A stretch of 42,134 nt of DNA from Sphingobacteriales bacterium (GCA_024640465.1 JAHEEX010000007.1:1-42134), one strand, 5' to 3'; positions 25,189 through 34,068 are shown, numbered from the stretch's first letter. Translations and numbers: made by a program. Notes: a model not told the origin generated them from the sequence alone.

Positions 25189-25602
25189 ATGAATAATGAA
25201 GATGTTTTACATGAGTTTATGCAAAAGGTATGGAATGAGAAAGACTTTAATTGTGTTGCAAAATATTTGCAGGAAGCATATACTATACATATAGACACTG
25301 GCGACCCATGGGAGGGAAAGACACTTAACATGGAGGAATTTAAAGTTCGTCTGCGATATTCTTTTGACTCATTTCCCGATATCCATTTCAATATTCTATC
25401 TTCTATTGCAGACGGAAATTATGTTGCAATACATTGGATCATGACTGGAACCAATTTGGGTCCCATTGGTGGATTTCCGCCAACAGGAAAATCAATAAAA
25501 ACATCCGGTACAACCATCTATCATTTCCAAAATGGAAAAATTTGTGGGCATAGCCAGGTTTTTGACCGGACAACTGTTATGAAACAACTTGGTTTTATGT
25601 AA
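25189..25602 (+). CDS. SnoaL-like ester cyclase family protein
   Basis: 137 residues with the cone-shaped alpha+beta fold of the SnoaL/NTF2-like group: an N-terminal helix (VLHEFMQKVWNEKDF), FKVRLRYSFDSFPDIHFNIL, then AIHWIMTGTNLGPIGGFPPT and a closing ICGHSQVFDRTTVMKQLGF. The GxFPPTGKxIxxSG segment is the mark of the ester cyclase branch, whose polyketide members close rings; most stand-alone ones have no known substrate. It is the first of three same-strand genes spaced about 33 bp apart. Confidence 0.88.
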   Translation: MNNEDVLHEFMQKVWNEKDFNCVAKYLQEAYTIHIDTGDPWEGKTLNMEEFKVRLRYSFDSFPDIHFNILSSIADGNYVAIHWIMTGTNLGPIGGFPPTGKSIKTSGTTIYHFQNGKICGHSQVFDRTTVMKQLGFM

Positions 25603-25635
25603 TTATTGACATTAAAAAACTGAACAATCCAAAAA

Positions 25636-26163
25636 ATGAATCATTATCTTATTGTACCCGGGTTGGGTAATTCCGGACCTGAGCATTGGCAAACATATTT
25701 TGAACAATCGGGTGAAAATTTCATCCGGATCAACCAACATGAATGGGATTCTCCTGCTTGCATCGATTGGGTATCTGCAATTGATGTTGCCATATCATCT
25801 TTTGATCTTTCAAAAGTTATTTTAATTGGTCACAGTCTTGGATGCGCTACCATTGCACATTGGGCAAAAAATTCCGGGAAAAGGATCAAGGGCGCAATGC
25901 TGGTAGCACCCAGTGATATTGAAAACCCGGTTTATACTTTTCCTGCAACGGGTTTTAGTCCCATACCAATTGATAAGATTAATTTCCCCTCTATTGTAGT
26001 TGCCAGTTCGAATGATCGCTGGGTATCACAGGAAAGAGCCATTTTTTTTGCTGAAAATTGGGGGAGCAAGTTCATTAATATCGGAAATGCAGGTCATATC
26101 AACACAGAAGCCGGATTTGGTAAATGGGATCAAGGCCTGGAAATTTTACATACACTGGATTAA
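25636..26163 (+). CDS. RBBP9/YdeN family alpha/beta hydrolase
   Basis: 175 aa, the short minimal alpha/beta hydrolase form. It starts with YLIVPGLGNSGPEHWQTYFE, the typical RBBP9 opening. Nucleophile Ser67 lies in GHSLGC, the acid in SSNDRW and the base in NAGHIN, so the triad is complete. Such enzymes are small serine hydrolases acting on esters or amides; the bacterial substrates are unknown. The gene lies 33 bp after the SnoaL-like gene and 32 bp before a GNAT gene, so the three probably form an operon. Confidence 0.9.
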   Translation: MNHYLIVPGLGNSGPEHWQTYFEQSGENFIRINQHEWDSPACIDWVSAIDVAISSFDLSKVILIGHSLGCATIAHWAKNSGKRIKGAMLVAPSDIENPVYTFPATGFSPIPIDKINFPSIVVASSNDRWVSQERAIFFAENWGSKFINIGNAGHINTEAGFGKWDQGLEILHTLD

Positions 26164-26195
26164 AAATTAGTTTTCCATCGCTCTAAATAAGATTT

Positions 26196-26648
26196 ATGGC
26201 AATTCTTCAAAGAACGGATTCTAACAATAAAGATTTTCAGGAACTAGTCAGATTGCTTGATGCAGATTTACGCTTACGTGATGGGGACGATCATGCTTTT
26301 TATGCGCAGTTCAATAAGATAGATGCAATAAAAAATGCACTGGTTGCTTATGTGGAGCAATTGCCTGTTGCTTGCGGGGCATTTAAGACTTTTGCGGATG
26401 ATTCAGTGGAAATTAAACGGATGTTTGTTCACCCCAACTTTAGGGGAATGGGCATCGCGCAGCAAATATTGATTGAACTGGAAAGGTGGGCAAATGAACT
26501 TGGATATAAAACGGCCGTATTAGAGACAGGGCAAAAACAACAGGAAGCATTACAACTATATCAAAAGGCAGGATATCATAAAATCCCTAACTATGGTCAG
26601 TATGAAGGGATTGAAAATAGTATTTGTATGCAAAAAATGCTACATTAG
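26196..26648 (+). CDS. GNAT family N-acetyltransferase
   Basis: 150 residues forming one GNAT domain. The acetyl-CoA loop is VHPNFRGMGIAQQIL (about 86-100), preceded by the beta-4 strand EIKRMF and followed by TAVLETGQKQQEALQLYQKA. The substrate is not evident; the KTAVLETG form is frequent in small-molecule or peptide acetyltransferases. It is the last gene of the three-gene set, converging with the MetE-like gene across only 24 bp. Confidence 0.88.
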   Translation: MAILQRTDSNNKDFQELVRLLDADLRLRDGDDHAFYAQFNKIDAIKNALVAYVEQLPVACGAFKTFADDSVEIKRMFVHPNFRGMGIAQQILIELERWANELGYKTAVLETGQKQQEALQLYQKAGYHKIPNYGQYEGIENSICMQKMLH

Positions 26649-26672
26649 TTTTATGTTTTTGATTGGTTGAGG

Positions 26673-27701
26673 TTATATCTTCCCCCTGGCTATTTTAGCA
26701 CCTTTTACCATATTGGTGAGTTTTTGTTTTGATGCCCACCTGGCCGTTTGGCTTAAACCACAATCCGGTGCTACAGAAAGTTTCTCCGCCGGAACATATT
26801 GCAGGCATTTTTTAATCCGCTCAACAACATCTTTTTCTGTTTCTATATAATAATTTTTAACATCAATGATTCCAACGGCCACATCCATTTTCTCCGCAAA
26901 TGGAGCGAGTAGTTCTATTTCGGCAAATTCCCGGTTAGCCATTTCGATATGGATCTCGTCTACATTAAGTTCGAGAAAATCCGGCAGCATGGGTTTGAGG
27001 CTTCGATACCCTACTGGCCTGCCTTTGAAATTTCCAAAGCAGAGATGTGTGGAAAGCCGGCAATTTCCAACAGCAGGGGCTACTGTGCGGTTGAATATAT
27101 CGGCAAAGCGTTTGGTATCTTCTTTATACGCATAACAACTCATGGAAGGTTCGTCGATCGTGATTTCCTTGCAACCGGCGGCTACAAGGTCTTCAATCTC
27201 TTTTCTTACAATAGGTAACAAAGCTTCTGTAATATCGAACCGGTCTTTATATGTTGCATTAGGCAATAAACGGCCACTTAGTGTATACGGCCCCGGTATA
27301 CTGGTTTTTAAAACAAATCCGGGTGGAGCTAATCTCACCAGGCGCTGATATTCTTTCACCGCACCTAATCCTGCAGGAGCGGTGAGTGTATCTATAATGC
27401 TGTGTTTCCCACGCTGATCATGAGCCGGGGGACCAAATCGGCGGGTTTCAGCATGGTTGGGTGCGATCCCATGGATAAATCCATAGAAGGAAAGGTTGAA
27501 ATCCAGGCGGGTTTGTTCTCCATCAGTGATCACATCAAGGCCCGCAGTTACCTGGTCGTGGATTGCAGCGATAACTGCATCTTCTATCATCTCTTCAATA
27601 TCAGCTGCACCAAAACTGTTCATATGTTGGGTGGCAAATTCCAGCCAGCCCGGGAAAGGGTAGGAGCCTACTACGGTTGTGCGTATGGGTTGGGTATTCA
27701 T
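26673..27701 (-). CDS. MetE-like (cobalamin-independent methionine synthase C-terminal domain) protein
   Basis: 342 aa, equivalent to the catalytic C-terminal barrel of MetE without its N-terminal half. The zinc ligand set appears complete: H219 and C221 (STHLCFGN), a Glu in the following HIEMANREFAEIE stretch, and C314 (APDCGLSQ). The opening TTVVGSYPFPGWL is typical. Such short MetE-like proteins transfer methyl groups from varied donors to a thiol; some act on homocysteine. It is the last gene of a minus-strand operon with SDR, ROK and SIS genes, which is not a methionine context and hints at another substrate. Confidence 0.85.
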   Translation of the reverse strand: MNTQPIRTTVVGSYPFPGWLEFATQHMNSFGAADIEEMIEDAVIAAIHDQVTAGLDVITDGEQTRLDFNLSFYGFIHGIAPNHAETRRFGPPAHDQRGKHSIIDTLTAPAGLGAVKEYQRLVRLAPPGFVLKTSIPGPYTLSGRLLPNATYKDRFDITEALLPIVRKEIEDLVAAGCKEITIDEPSMSCYAYKEDTKRFADIFNRTVAPAVGNCRLSTHLCFGNFKGRPVGYRSLKPMLPDFLELNVDEIHIEMANREFAEIELLAPFAEKMDVAVGIIDVKNYYIETEKDVVERIKKCLQYVPAEKLSVAPDCGLSQTARWASKQKLTNMVKGAKIARGKI

Positions 27702-27746
27702 ATTGCTTTTTTAATAGCTAAGGAATATTAAAGCTAAGATTTGACC

Positions 27747-28529
27747 TTATTTGTTTCCCACGTTTTCGTACAATTTTGCCAGGCGATGCGCATGTTCATC
27801 ATATGCTGATTCAAAAAGTGCAGTGGCTTTTTCCGTTCCCACCAGGCAGGAAGCAGTCAGTACTTTCAGTGGATACCCTGCTTCTGTTAAGATACGGGCG
27901 AGTTCTGCTTTAATGCAGTTCACCAATAACACTCCGCCCAAAGTTGATCCTGGAGCTATTGGGGTATCCAATCCCGGGACATAAACCATTGCATCACCTT
28001 CGGGTGCGCCTGTATCCAGAATGAGGTCGGCGAAATCGGTGAGTTTTTTTCCATCATTACGCTTGCTGGTACTGGCCTCAGAATGTTTTTTTGTAACAAG
28101 CGCTACAACTTTAATATTTTTTTGCTGAAATGCTTCGGCCATCTCAACGGGTACAATGTTAGTGCCGCTGGATGATATAATTAATGCGGTATCCATTGGC
28201 GACAGGTCAAAATTCCTGAGGATTCGATCTGCAAAGCCACTTACATTTTCGAGGAACATGGCCTGCCTCTGCCCATTGGCACCTACAACACCATTATGAA
28301 AAGTGAGCGACAATTCCACAATAGGATTAAAGCCTGGAAAGGAACCGTAACGGGGCCACATTTCTTCCACCATGATACGACTATGTCCGGACCCAAAAAC
28401 ATGCACCATGCGGCCCGCCAGGATGGTTCGGGCAAACCATTCTGCTGCTGTACGAATGTTATCTTCCTGTTTTGAAACAACTTCGAGGATCGCACCTGAT
28501 TTTGATAAATATGTTTGTGTTGGGGTCAT
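27747..28529 (-). CDS. SIS domain protein (sugar phosphate isomerase/deaminase-like)
   Basis: 260 aa. The SIS fold is shown by VHVFGSGHSRIMVEEM (about 42-57) and LIISSSGTNIVPVEMA (about 115-130), the serine loops that hold a sugar phosphate, and by the closing LGGVLLVNCIKAELARIL helix. It resembles the stand-alone UPF0309/sugar isomerase group rather than GlmS. In this operon it lies directly after a ROK kinase gene (36-bp gap), so it probably acts on the phosphosugar the kinase makes. The reaction (isomerisation, deamination or ether cleavage) cannot be read. Confidence 0.85.
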   Translation of the reverse strand: MTPTQTYLSKSGAILEVVSKQEDNIRTAAEWFARTILAGRMVHVFGSGHSRIMVEEMWPRYGSFPGFNPIVELSLTFHNGVVGANGQRQAMFLENVSGFADRILRNFDLSPMDTALIISSSGTNIVPVEMAEAFQQKNIKVVALVTKKHSEASTSKRNDGKKLTDFADLILDTGAPEGDAMVYVPGLDTPIAPGSTLGGVLLVNCIKAELARILTEAGYPLKVLTASCLVGTEKATALFESAYDEHAHRLAKLYENVGNK

Positions 28530-28565
28530 CTTTTGTAAGATTTTACGTTATGGTTTCCCTGGCGC

Positions 28566-29462
28566 TCAGGTATGATCTTCTTTCATCAATGCAAAACCTG
28601 CAGCACCAATAGCACCGGATAAATCTCCAAACCTGGATTTTACAATTTCCACTTTTTCCCCTCCGGCCCTCCATTCATACATTTCCATAAAACTATTCAA
28701 TGGTTCAAACAGGTCCTTGCCCGCTTCCGTGATCCCTCCGCCTATTATTATTTTTTCCGGGGAAAGGATATTGGTTAAAGATGCCAGGGCTATGGAGAGC
28801 TTTCTGACAGAGCTGAGCCATAGCCAACGCGCAAAATGATCCCCTTTGCGGTAATCATCTAATAACTGGTGCGTATAGGCGTATTTCCCCAGCGACCTTT
28901 TCCCAATGGAGCAGTTTCCGATGGCATCTTCGAGACTGCCGGGCAGATTGCAGATATCATTTTCTCCTTCACTGTCAACTGTCATATGTCCCAGGTGCCC
29001 TGCTTTCTGAAATGCCCCCTGGTATATCCGTCCGTCTATCAAAATAGCCCCACCCACACCTGTACCCAATGTGAGCATGATGGCATGACGTATACCTTTT
29101 GCTTCACCGTACCTTGCCTCAGCTGCCATGGCCGCAATGGCATCATTGGCTACATATGTTTTGTGGTGTAGATAATCAGTCCAGATAAATCCTTCGAGGC
29201 CCTGCAAACGTCCAGGCATAAACGAAATGGCCTCATTTTTTTCATCCGGGATGCCGGGTGCGGATATGCCAATTACATATGGATGGCCCTTGAGCTTTTC
29301 CTTCAATTTATCAACGGTACCTTTAATGGCCATTTTCCATGGCTGGCCTTCACTGTCTTCCGTGGGAGTATAAACCTGTTCGATCTGATTGCCGTCCGGG
29401 TCAATTAACACTCCCTTAATGCGGGTGCCTCCGAGGTCAATTCCAATGGCTGCGTACTTCAT
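28566..29462 (-). CDS. ROK family sugar kinase, atypical zinc and sugar-binding motifs
   Basis: 298 aa from the ATG at 29460-29462, which overlaps the TGA of the upstream SDR gene (ATGA). Phosphate-binding loops GIDLGGTRIKG (7-17) and TLGTGVGGAIL, and the catalytic Asp in VANDAIAAMA, are present, so the kinase should work. Two usual ROK features are altered. The ExGH motif reads HLGH, and the zinc site that is normally CxCGxxGC reads CNLPGS, leaving one Cys. Loss of zinc and the changed sugar-binding residue point to an unusual substrate. The neighbours SDR, SIS and MetE-like suggest a pathway for a modified sugar. Confidence 0.88.
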   Translation of the reverse strand: MKYAAIGIDLGGTRIKGVLIDPDGNQIEQVYTPTEDSEGQPWKMAIKGTVDKLKEKLKGHPYVIGISAPGIPDEKNEAISFMPGRLQGLEGFIWTDYLHHKTYVANDAIAAMAAEARYGEAKGIRHAIMLTLGTGVGGAILIDGRIYQGAFQKAGHLGHMTVDSEGENDICNLPGSLEDAIGNCSIGKRSLGKYAYTHQLLDDYRKGDHFARWLWLSSVRKLSIALASLTNILSPEKIIIGGGITEAGKDLFEPLNSFMEMYEWRAGGEKVEIVKSRFGDLSGAIGAAGFALMKEDHT

Positions 29463-30250
29463 TCGGAAAAATTTTGATACTGTCCTTCTGAAACTGTCCA
29501 ACCGCCATCCACTGCAAGCACCTGTCCGGTGATAAACTTAGCCGCTTTTGATAATAAAAAGACTGCAGCGCCATCCACATCTTCGGGTATCCCTGCACGT
29601 CCGCCATCTAGTGGCTGTTTGGATTGTACAAAATTCAGTATTTCGGGGTTGGTGATAGCGCGTTCGGACATAGGTGTATCGATCAATGCAGGAGCAATGA
29701 CATTTATGCGGATATTATCTTTGGCATAGTAGGCTGCAATCGATTTGCTGAAACCAATGATGGCCGACTTTGCTGCGGCATATGCGTGTGTAGTAAAGTA
29801 GCCCGGCGAAGGTGAATAGCCAAGAACCGAACCCATATTCAGGATTGCACCACCATTGCCAGATGCTAAAAAATATTTTATCGCCGCCCGGTTAGACAGC
29901 ATCATAGAAGTAAGATTCAAATTCATTGTCTTCTCCCAGCCATCAAGACTGAGTTCATGCAAGGGGCCATCACCATATTTTCTGCCGCTCCCACCAGCTA
30001 CATGATAAAGTCCGGTGAATCCACCAAAATGTTTCACACAAGTTTCAATGGCCAGCGATGCAGTCTGTTCGTCTGTGGCATCTCCTTTAAACGCGAGTGC
30101 TGATTCCCCAAGTTGTTTTTGTGCAGTTTCAACATGTGCGGGATCGCGCCCGACTACTATAACTTTGGCACCAGACCTAATGAAAGCCATGGCTGCGGAA
30201 AGTCCCATACCGCCTGTACCACCGATAACTATTATTTTTTCATTCTGCAT
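29459..30250 (-). CDS. Short-chain dehydrogenase/reductase (SDR)
   Basis: 263 aa from the ATG at 30250; upstream in-frame codons to 30334 were rejected because they are poor in protein-like sequence. It is a classical SDR: the GGTGGMG nucleotide loop (10-16), GDATD for the adenine contact, HVAGGSG in place of NNAG, and the triad S141, Y157 and K161 (NMGSVLG, HAYAAAKSA). It ends with GQVLAVDGGW. It is the first gene of the four-gene minus-strand operon and overlaps the ROK gene by 4 bp. It probably oxidises or reduces a hydroxyl of the same sugar the kinase and SIS protein use. Confidence 0.92.
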   Translation of the reverse strand: MQNEKIIVIGGTGGMGLSAAMAFIRSGAKVIVVGRDPAHVETAQKQLGESALAFKGDATDEQTASLAIETCVKHFGGFTGLYHVAGGSGRKYGDGPLHELSLDGWEKTMNLNLTSMMLSNRAAIKYFLASGNGGAILNMGSVLGYSPSPGYFTTHAYAAAKSAIIGFSKSIAAYYAKDNIRINVIAPALIDTPMSERAITNPEILNFVQSKQPLDGGRAGIPEDVDGAAVFLLSKAAKFITGQVLAVDGGWTVSEGQYQNFSE

Positions 30251-30442
30251 GGTAACCGAAATAATGATATTGAAAATAAATAAAGTATTCCGTGATTTGA
30301 ATTTTTTCTGTTTCTCTGCAATAATGCATCCCATGGTTTGTGGGTAAGAATGCTAAAAATTCGCCTGGTATGATATTATCAGTTACATATTTATTAACTT
30401 GAACAATCTTCTTACCTGATTTTACATTATTTAGGTGTATCA

Positions 30443-32125
30443 ATGGCTATGAAAAAAAGTATCAGATTCTTTTACAGGTTTATGGCCATTTTCTTTCTTT
30501 TCAGCCTGATGCTGCATGCATGCCAGGAACCGCCGCCACCAAAACCAAAGGAGATTGTTAAAAAACCTGAATTATTAAATCCAAAGACAAGTGAGATCAT
30601 AGAAACGGCCCTCGATTATGCTGCAGAAAATGGTGGGAAAATAAATGATTCCATTCAGCTCGCAGAAATTGGTCTTATTAAAATCGTATATGCTGGTTCA
30701 CCTGTAAAGCGAATCTGGAGCAATGAAAAAACATGGTTGCCCCTGGGAGATGCTTTGTATACATTTATCGTAAGTTCAGAGAACTATGGCCTTTTTCCGG
30801 AAGACTATCACTCAAGAACATTAAAATCGGTGAGAAATCAACTGAAGGATTCCACTGCGATGACAGACGCAGCTCTTTGGGCCCGTAGTGATTTGATGCT
30901 GACGGATGCCTTTATCCATATGGCTCGTCATTTAAAATTAGGCAGGCTGGAAAGGGATAGCACCAGCCTACGTCTCGATTCAGTCTTTGGTGAAAAACAA
31001 GTGAGTTCACTTTTCAAAAGGCTTACTGCACCTGATTCTGTAAAGGCCTTACTTGAATCGCTGGAGCCCCTTCATGCTGGTTACCGCGAGATCCGTGAGC
31101 TCCTTCCAAATTTCTTAGATTCTATGGACAGGCGCAAATACACATATATTGATTTCCCTAAAAAGGATACACAGACTTATGTGAAACAATTGCAATCCAG
31201 GTTATTTGAAGAAAGCTATATCACTTTCAATACCCGTCTGCCTGATTCAGTTGAAATGAGTGAAGCGATCAGGAAAGCTCAAGTGGCGAGAGGCCTCACA
31301 GTTGATGGAAAAGCTGGTCCGCAGTTAGTGAAATCTTTAAATAATACCGGATGGGAAAACTTCGCCAGGATTGCCATCAACCTCGACCGTTACAAGCAGT
31401 TGCCTGATTCCATGCCACAGCGATATGTTTGGGTTAATCTGCCAGCCTACACAATGCAGATGATTGATTCGGGGATAGTTATAATGGAATCAAAAGTGAT
31501 CGTTGGTCAGCCAAAAACAAGGACACCCGTGCTGCAAAGTGAGATTACCAATTTCATTACATATCCGCAATGGACGGTGCCTTTCAGTATCATTATCAAA
31601 GAGATGCTGCCTAAGATTCAAAAAAGTACTGATTATCTGCAGAAACAAAATTTGATGGTGGTGGATCGATACGACAGTATTATCGACCCTGATAGTATCA
31701 ACTGGAGCAAACTCAGTAAGACATATTTTCCATACCAGCTAAAACAAAGAGAGGGTGACGACAATTCTCTCGGGGTGATTAAATTTAATTTTCGTAATAA
31801 ATATGCTGTTTACCTGCACGATACCAATGCCAGGGGATTATTTAGCAGGGGAAATCGTGCCATGAGCCACGGTTGTGTTCGGGTTCAGGAATGGAAGCAG
31901 TTTGCGGAAAACCTGGTCTACACTGATACACTAAAATATCATCCTGATACCCTGGCTGCCTGGATTCATCGAGGTGAGAAACATACCGTGGGTCTTCAAA
32001 AAAGAACCCCGATCTATCTCCGCTATTTTACTTCTTACGTATCAGATGGTAAAATAAAGTTATATGACGATATTTATGCAGATGATAAACTGCTGAGGGA
32101 CAGGTACTTTGCTAAAAGGTTATAA
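30443..32125 (+). CDS. L,D-transpeptidase lipoprotein (YcbB type)
   Basis: 560 aa. The signal peptide ends in LMLHAC, so the protein is a lipoprotein, followed by a Pro/Lys-rich linker. Then come the YcbB-like scaffold domain (about 45-240), a peptidoglycan-binding domain (YVKQLQSRLF to GLTVDGKAGPQLVKSL, about 248-295) and the YkuD catalytic domain with MSHGCVRV (His476, Cys478). It forms 3-3 cross-links in peptidoglycan or attaches proteins to it, from the inner leaflet side of the outer membrane. It is next to rlpA and an OmpA-type protein on the same strand. ATG 30449 is a possible alternative start. Confidence 0.94.
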   Translation: MAMKKSIRFFYRFMAIFFLFSLMLHACQEPPPPKPKEIVKKPELLNPKTSEIIETALDYAAENGGKINDSIQLAEIGLIKIVYAGSPVKRIWSNEKTWLPLGDALYTFIVSSENYGLFPEDYHSRTLKSVRNQLKDSTAMTDAALWARSDLMLTDAFIHMARHLKLGRLERDSTSLRLDSVFGEKQVSSLFKRLTAPDSVKALLESLEPLHAGYREIRELLPNFLDSMDRRKYTYIDFPKKDTQTYVKQLQSRLFEESYITFNTRLPDSVEMSEAIRKAQVARGLTVDGKAGPQLVKSLNNTGWENFARIAINLDRYKQLPDSMPQRYVWVNLPAYTMQMIDSGIVIMESKVIVGQPKTRTPVLQSEITNFITYPQWTVPFSIIIKEMLPKIQKSTDYLQKQNLMVVDRYDSIIDPDSINWSKLSKTYFPYQLKQREGDDNSLGVIKFNFRNKYAVYLHDTNARGLFSRGNRAMSHGCVRVQEWKQFAENLVYTDTLKYHPDTLAAWIHRGEKHTVGLQKRTPIYLRYFTSYVSDGKIKLYDDIYADDKLLRDRYFAKRL

Positions 32126-32225
32126 AAAATTGTTTCTTTTCCCAGAGTTTTGCAGGGTTTTTGATAGTAAGGGTGTGGAAATGGTGAGTTTGGTTAAGTG
32201 TGCGTTTTTAACCCAAAAGTCTGGC

Positions 32226-32645
32226 ATGATTAGATATTTCTACTCAATTCTATTTTGTTTCTTTTTATATCTCCCTGGTTTACAGGCTCAAACAAGAAAT
32301 ACACGCACGGGTACCCCGGCAAAAGTGCAATATGGTACTGCCAGTTTTTATGCAGATAAATTTATAGGTAAGCAAACTGCAAATGGCGACATTTTCAGTC
32401 AGGATAAAATGACCGCTGCGCATAATACATTGCCTCTTGGTACCTGGATCCGGGTTACCAATCTCCGCAACAAAAAGGCTGTTGTAGTACGTATTAATGA
32501 CAGGCTTCATCCCAAAAACCCCAGATTGGTGGATCTTTCAAAATCGGCTGCCAGAAAACTCGGTTATACAGGGCAGGGCTTAACAAGGGTTAAAGTAGAG
32601 GTTTTGGGACGCAAACAACCTTCTGAGCAAATTGTTAAACAATAA
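32226..32645 (+). CDS. rlpA: RlpA-like septal ring lytic transglycosylase/DPBB protein
   Basis: 139 aa from the ATG at 32226, which opens a signal peptide (MIRYFYSILFCFFLYLPGLQ, cut before QTRN); earlier in-frame TTG/ATG codons would put sequence ahead of the signal. The double-psi beta-barrel has YGTASFYADKFIGKQTANGD, AAHNTLPLGTWIRVTN, the VVRINDRLHP loop with the catalytic Asp, and RLVDLSKSAARKLG. There is no C-terminal SPOR domain. In characterised RlpA proteins this domain cuts naked glycan strands at the division site. It is 100 bp after an L,D-transpeptidase gene and 58 bp before an OmpA gene, an envelope cluster. Confidence 0.92.
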   Translation: MIRYFYSILFCFFLYLPGLQAQTRNTRTGTPAKVQYGTASFYADKFIGKQTANGDIFSQDKMTAAHNTLPLGTWIRVTNLRNKKAVVVRINDRLHPKNPRLVDLSKSAARKLGYTGQGLTRVKVEVLGRKQPSEQIVKQ

Positions 32646-32672
32646 TTATTTCCCAGTTTAACATTAGCCCAT

Positions 32673-32680
32673 TATTTTTG
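32673..32680 (+). promoter_or_regulatory. -7 promoter element ahead of the OmpA/TSP3 gene
   Basis: TATTTTTG fits the Bacteroidota TAnnTTTG -7 box and lies 23 bp before the ATG. The expected -33 TTTG is not clear (TTTCCC lies about 20 bp upstream), so strength is uncertain. Confidence 0.4.
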
Positions 32681-32703
32681 CCTGTCTTTCTAAAAAACTG
32701 TTT

Positions 32704-34005
32704 ATGAAAAAATGGATCAGCCTTATCCTTGCCCTTGGTATAGTATTTATCTCCAATGCGCAGGAAAAAAATCTTTACAGGAAAAATCACACATTGGCAG
32801 TGCATTATACCCTTCATGATTTTAAGAGTGCTGCCCAACTTAAAAACAGCAGTTTAAGTGATATGTTAAATGAGGGTGATTACGCTAAGGTAAGTGAGAT
32901 GAACCCCGGTTTCGCATTATCTTATTTAAAAGGCCTTACAAACAATTTGGATGTTCAGGCAAGGCTTGGTATTTCAAACCTTGAATATCCTCGTCCAGGC
33001 ACAGTTCCTGGCATTAATTCACAATCAAAAGGGTTAATTGAAACCGATGTTAGCCTGAACGTCAAACTCCTTTCTGATAAATATTGGGTATCTCCTTTTA
33101 TTTCTGCAGGATTGGGTGCATCCCAGTGGAATGGATATTATGCGGCTTACTTTCCAACAGGGTTAGGTTTGCAGGTTAATTTTTACGATCAGGTATTTGC
33201 ACTGGTTCAGGCACAATATCGCTTACCGGTTACAGCAAATGCTAACAATAATTTATTCTACAGTTTTGGTCTTGGTGCCAATATTGGTAAAAAGAAAGAA
33301 GTAATAGTTCCAGTTCCTCCGGTTCCTGTTGTAGTGGATACAGACGGAGACGGGATACCTGATGCTGAAGACGCATGCCCAACTGTTGCCGGATTGGCTA
33401 AATTCAAGGGCTGTCCGGATACGGATAAGGATGGTATCCAGGATTCTGAAGACAAATGTCCAACGGTGCCAGGCCTGGCGCAATTCCAGGGATGCCCGGA
33501 TACGGATAAAGATGGTATCCAGGATTCGGAAGATAAATGTCCTACCGTTCCCGGTTTAGCCCGTTACCAGGGTTGCCCTATTCCGGACACAGATGGAGAT
33601 GGTATTAATGATGAAGAAGATCGTTGCCCCGATGTTCCGGGTGTTATTGAAAACAAAGGTTGCCCTAAAATCGATTTCCAGGCAAGTGATGTTACCTTCC
33701 AAAGTGGTAAAGCTATTTTATTACCTGCTGGTAAAAAAGAACTTGATGTTCTGGCTGAATTGCTGAAGAAGAATCCTAATGTTAAAGTAAGCCTTGAAGG
33801 CCATACGGACAACACAGGTACCGATAAAGTAAACGATCCGCTTTCGGCCAAACGTGCTGAAGCTGCTAAAGCTTACCTGGTAAGCAAAGGCATTGAAGCC
33901 GATCGTATGGAAACTGCAGGTTTTGGTTCTAAAGTTCCTGTTGCTGATAACAAAACAGCAGATGGAAGGAAACTGAACAGGCGCGTTGAAGTTAAAGTTC
34001 TTTAA
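32704..34005 (+). CDS. OmpA family protein with thrombospondin type 3 repeats
   Basis: 433 aa. A signal peptide (MKKWISLILALGIVFISNA) precedes an eight-strand beta-barrel domain (about 25-195). Four TSP3-type calcium-binding repeats (about 212-322) follow, each of the form DTDxDGIxDxEDxCP. The C-terminal OmpA domain (325-433) has the peptidoglycan-binding SLEGHTDNTG and GRKLNRRVEVKVL. It anchors the outer membrane to the wall, with the TSP3 rod as a calcium-stiffened spacer. The DNA of repeats 2 and 3 is an 81-bp near-exact duplication (33415 and 33496), open to slippage. A strong terminator follows. Confidence 0.95.
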   Translation: MKKWISLILALGIVFISNAQEKNLYRKNHTLAVHYTLHDFKSAAQLKNSSLSDMLNEGDYAKVSEMNPGFALSYLKGLTNNLDVQARLGISNLEYPRPGTVPGINSQSKGLIETDVSLNVKLLSDKYWVSPFISAGLGASQWNGYYAAYFPTGLGLQVNFYDQVFALVQAQYRLPVTANANNNLFYSFGLGANIGKKKEVIVPVPPVPVVVDTDGDGIPDAEDACPTVAGLAKFKGCPDTDKDGIQDSEDKCPTVPGLAQFQGCPDTDKDGIQDSEDKCPTVPGLARYQGCPIPDTDGDGINDEEDRCPDVPGVIENKGCPKIDFQASDVTFQSGKAILLPAGKKELDVLAELLKKNPNVKVSLEGHTDNTGTDKVNDPLSAKRAEAAKAYLVSKGIEADRMETAGFGSKVPVADNKTADGRKLNRRVEVKVL

Positions 34006-34022
34006 AATAAATGGATTCATAC

Positions 34023-34059
34023 AAAAGAAGCCGGCCCTTTTAAGGGGCCGGCTTCTTTT
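34023..34059. terminator. Strong bidirectional terminator
   Basis: AAAAGAAGCCGGCCC (34023-34037) pairs perfectly over 15 bases with GGGCCGGCTTCTTTT (34045-34059) across a 7-base loop. It serves the OmpA gene on the plus strand and the convergent methyltransferase gene on the minus strand, 10 bp away. Confidence 0.95.
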
Positions 34060-34068
34060 ATATTTGTT

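Noticed and set aside
30251-30334. N-terminal extension of the SDR gene
   Set aside because: The 28 extra codons read as AT-rich leader sequence; the Rossmann strand starts directly after the ATG at 30250.
32109-32225. N-terminal extension of RlpA
   Set aside because: It would place 39 residues ahead of a perfect signal peptide and overlap the preceding gene from a TTG start.
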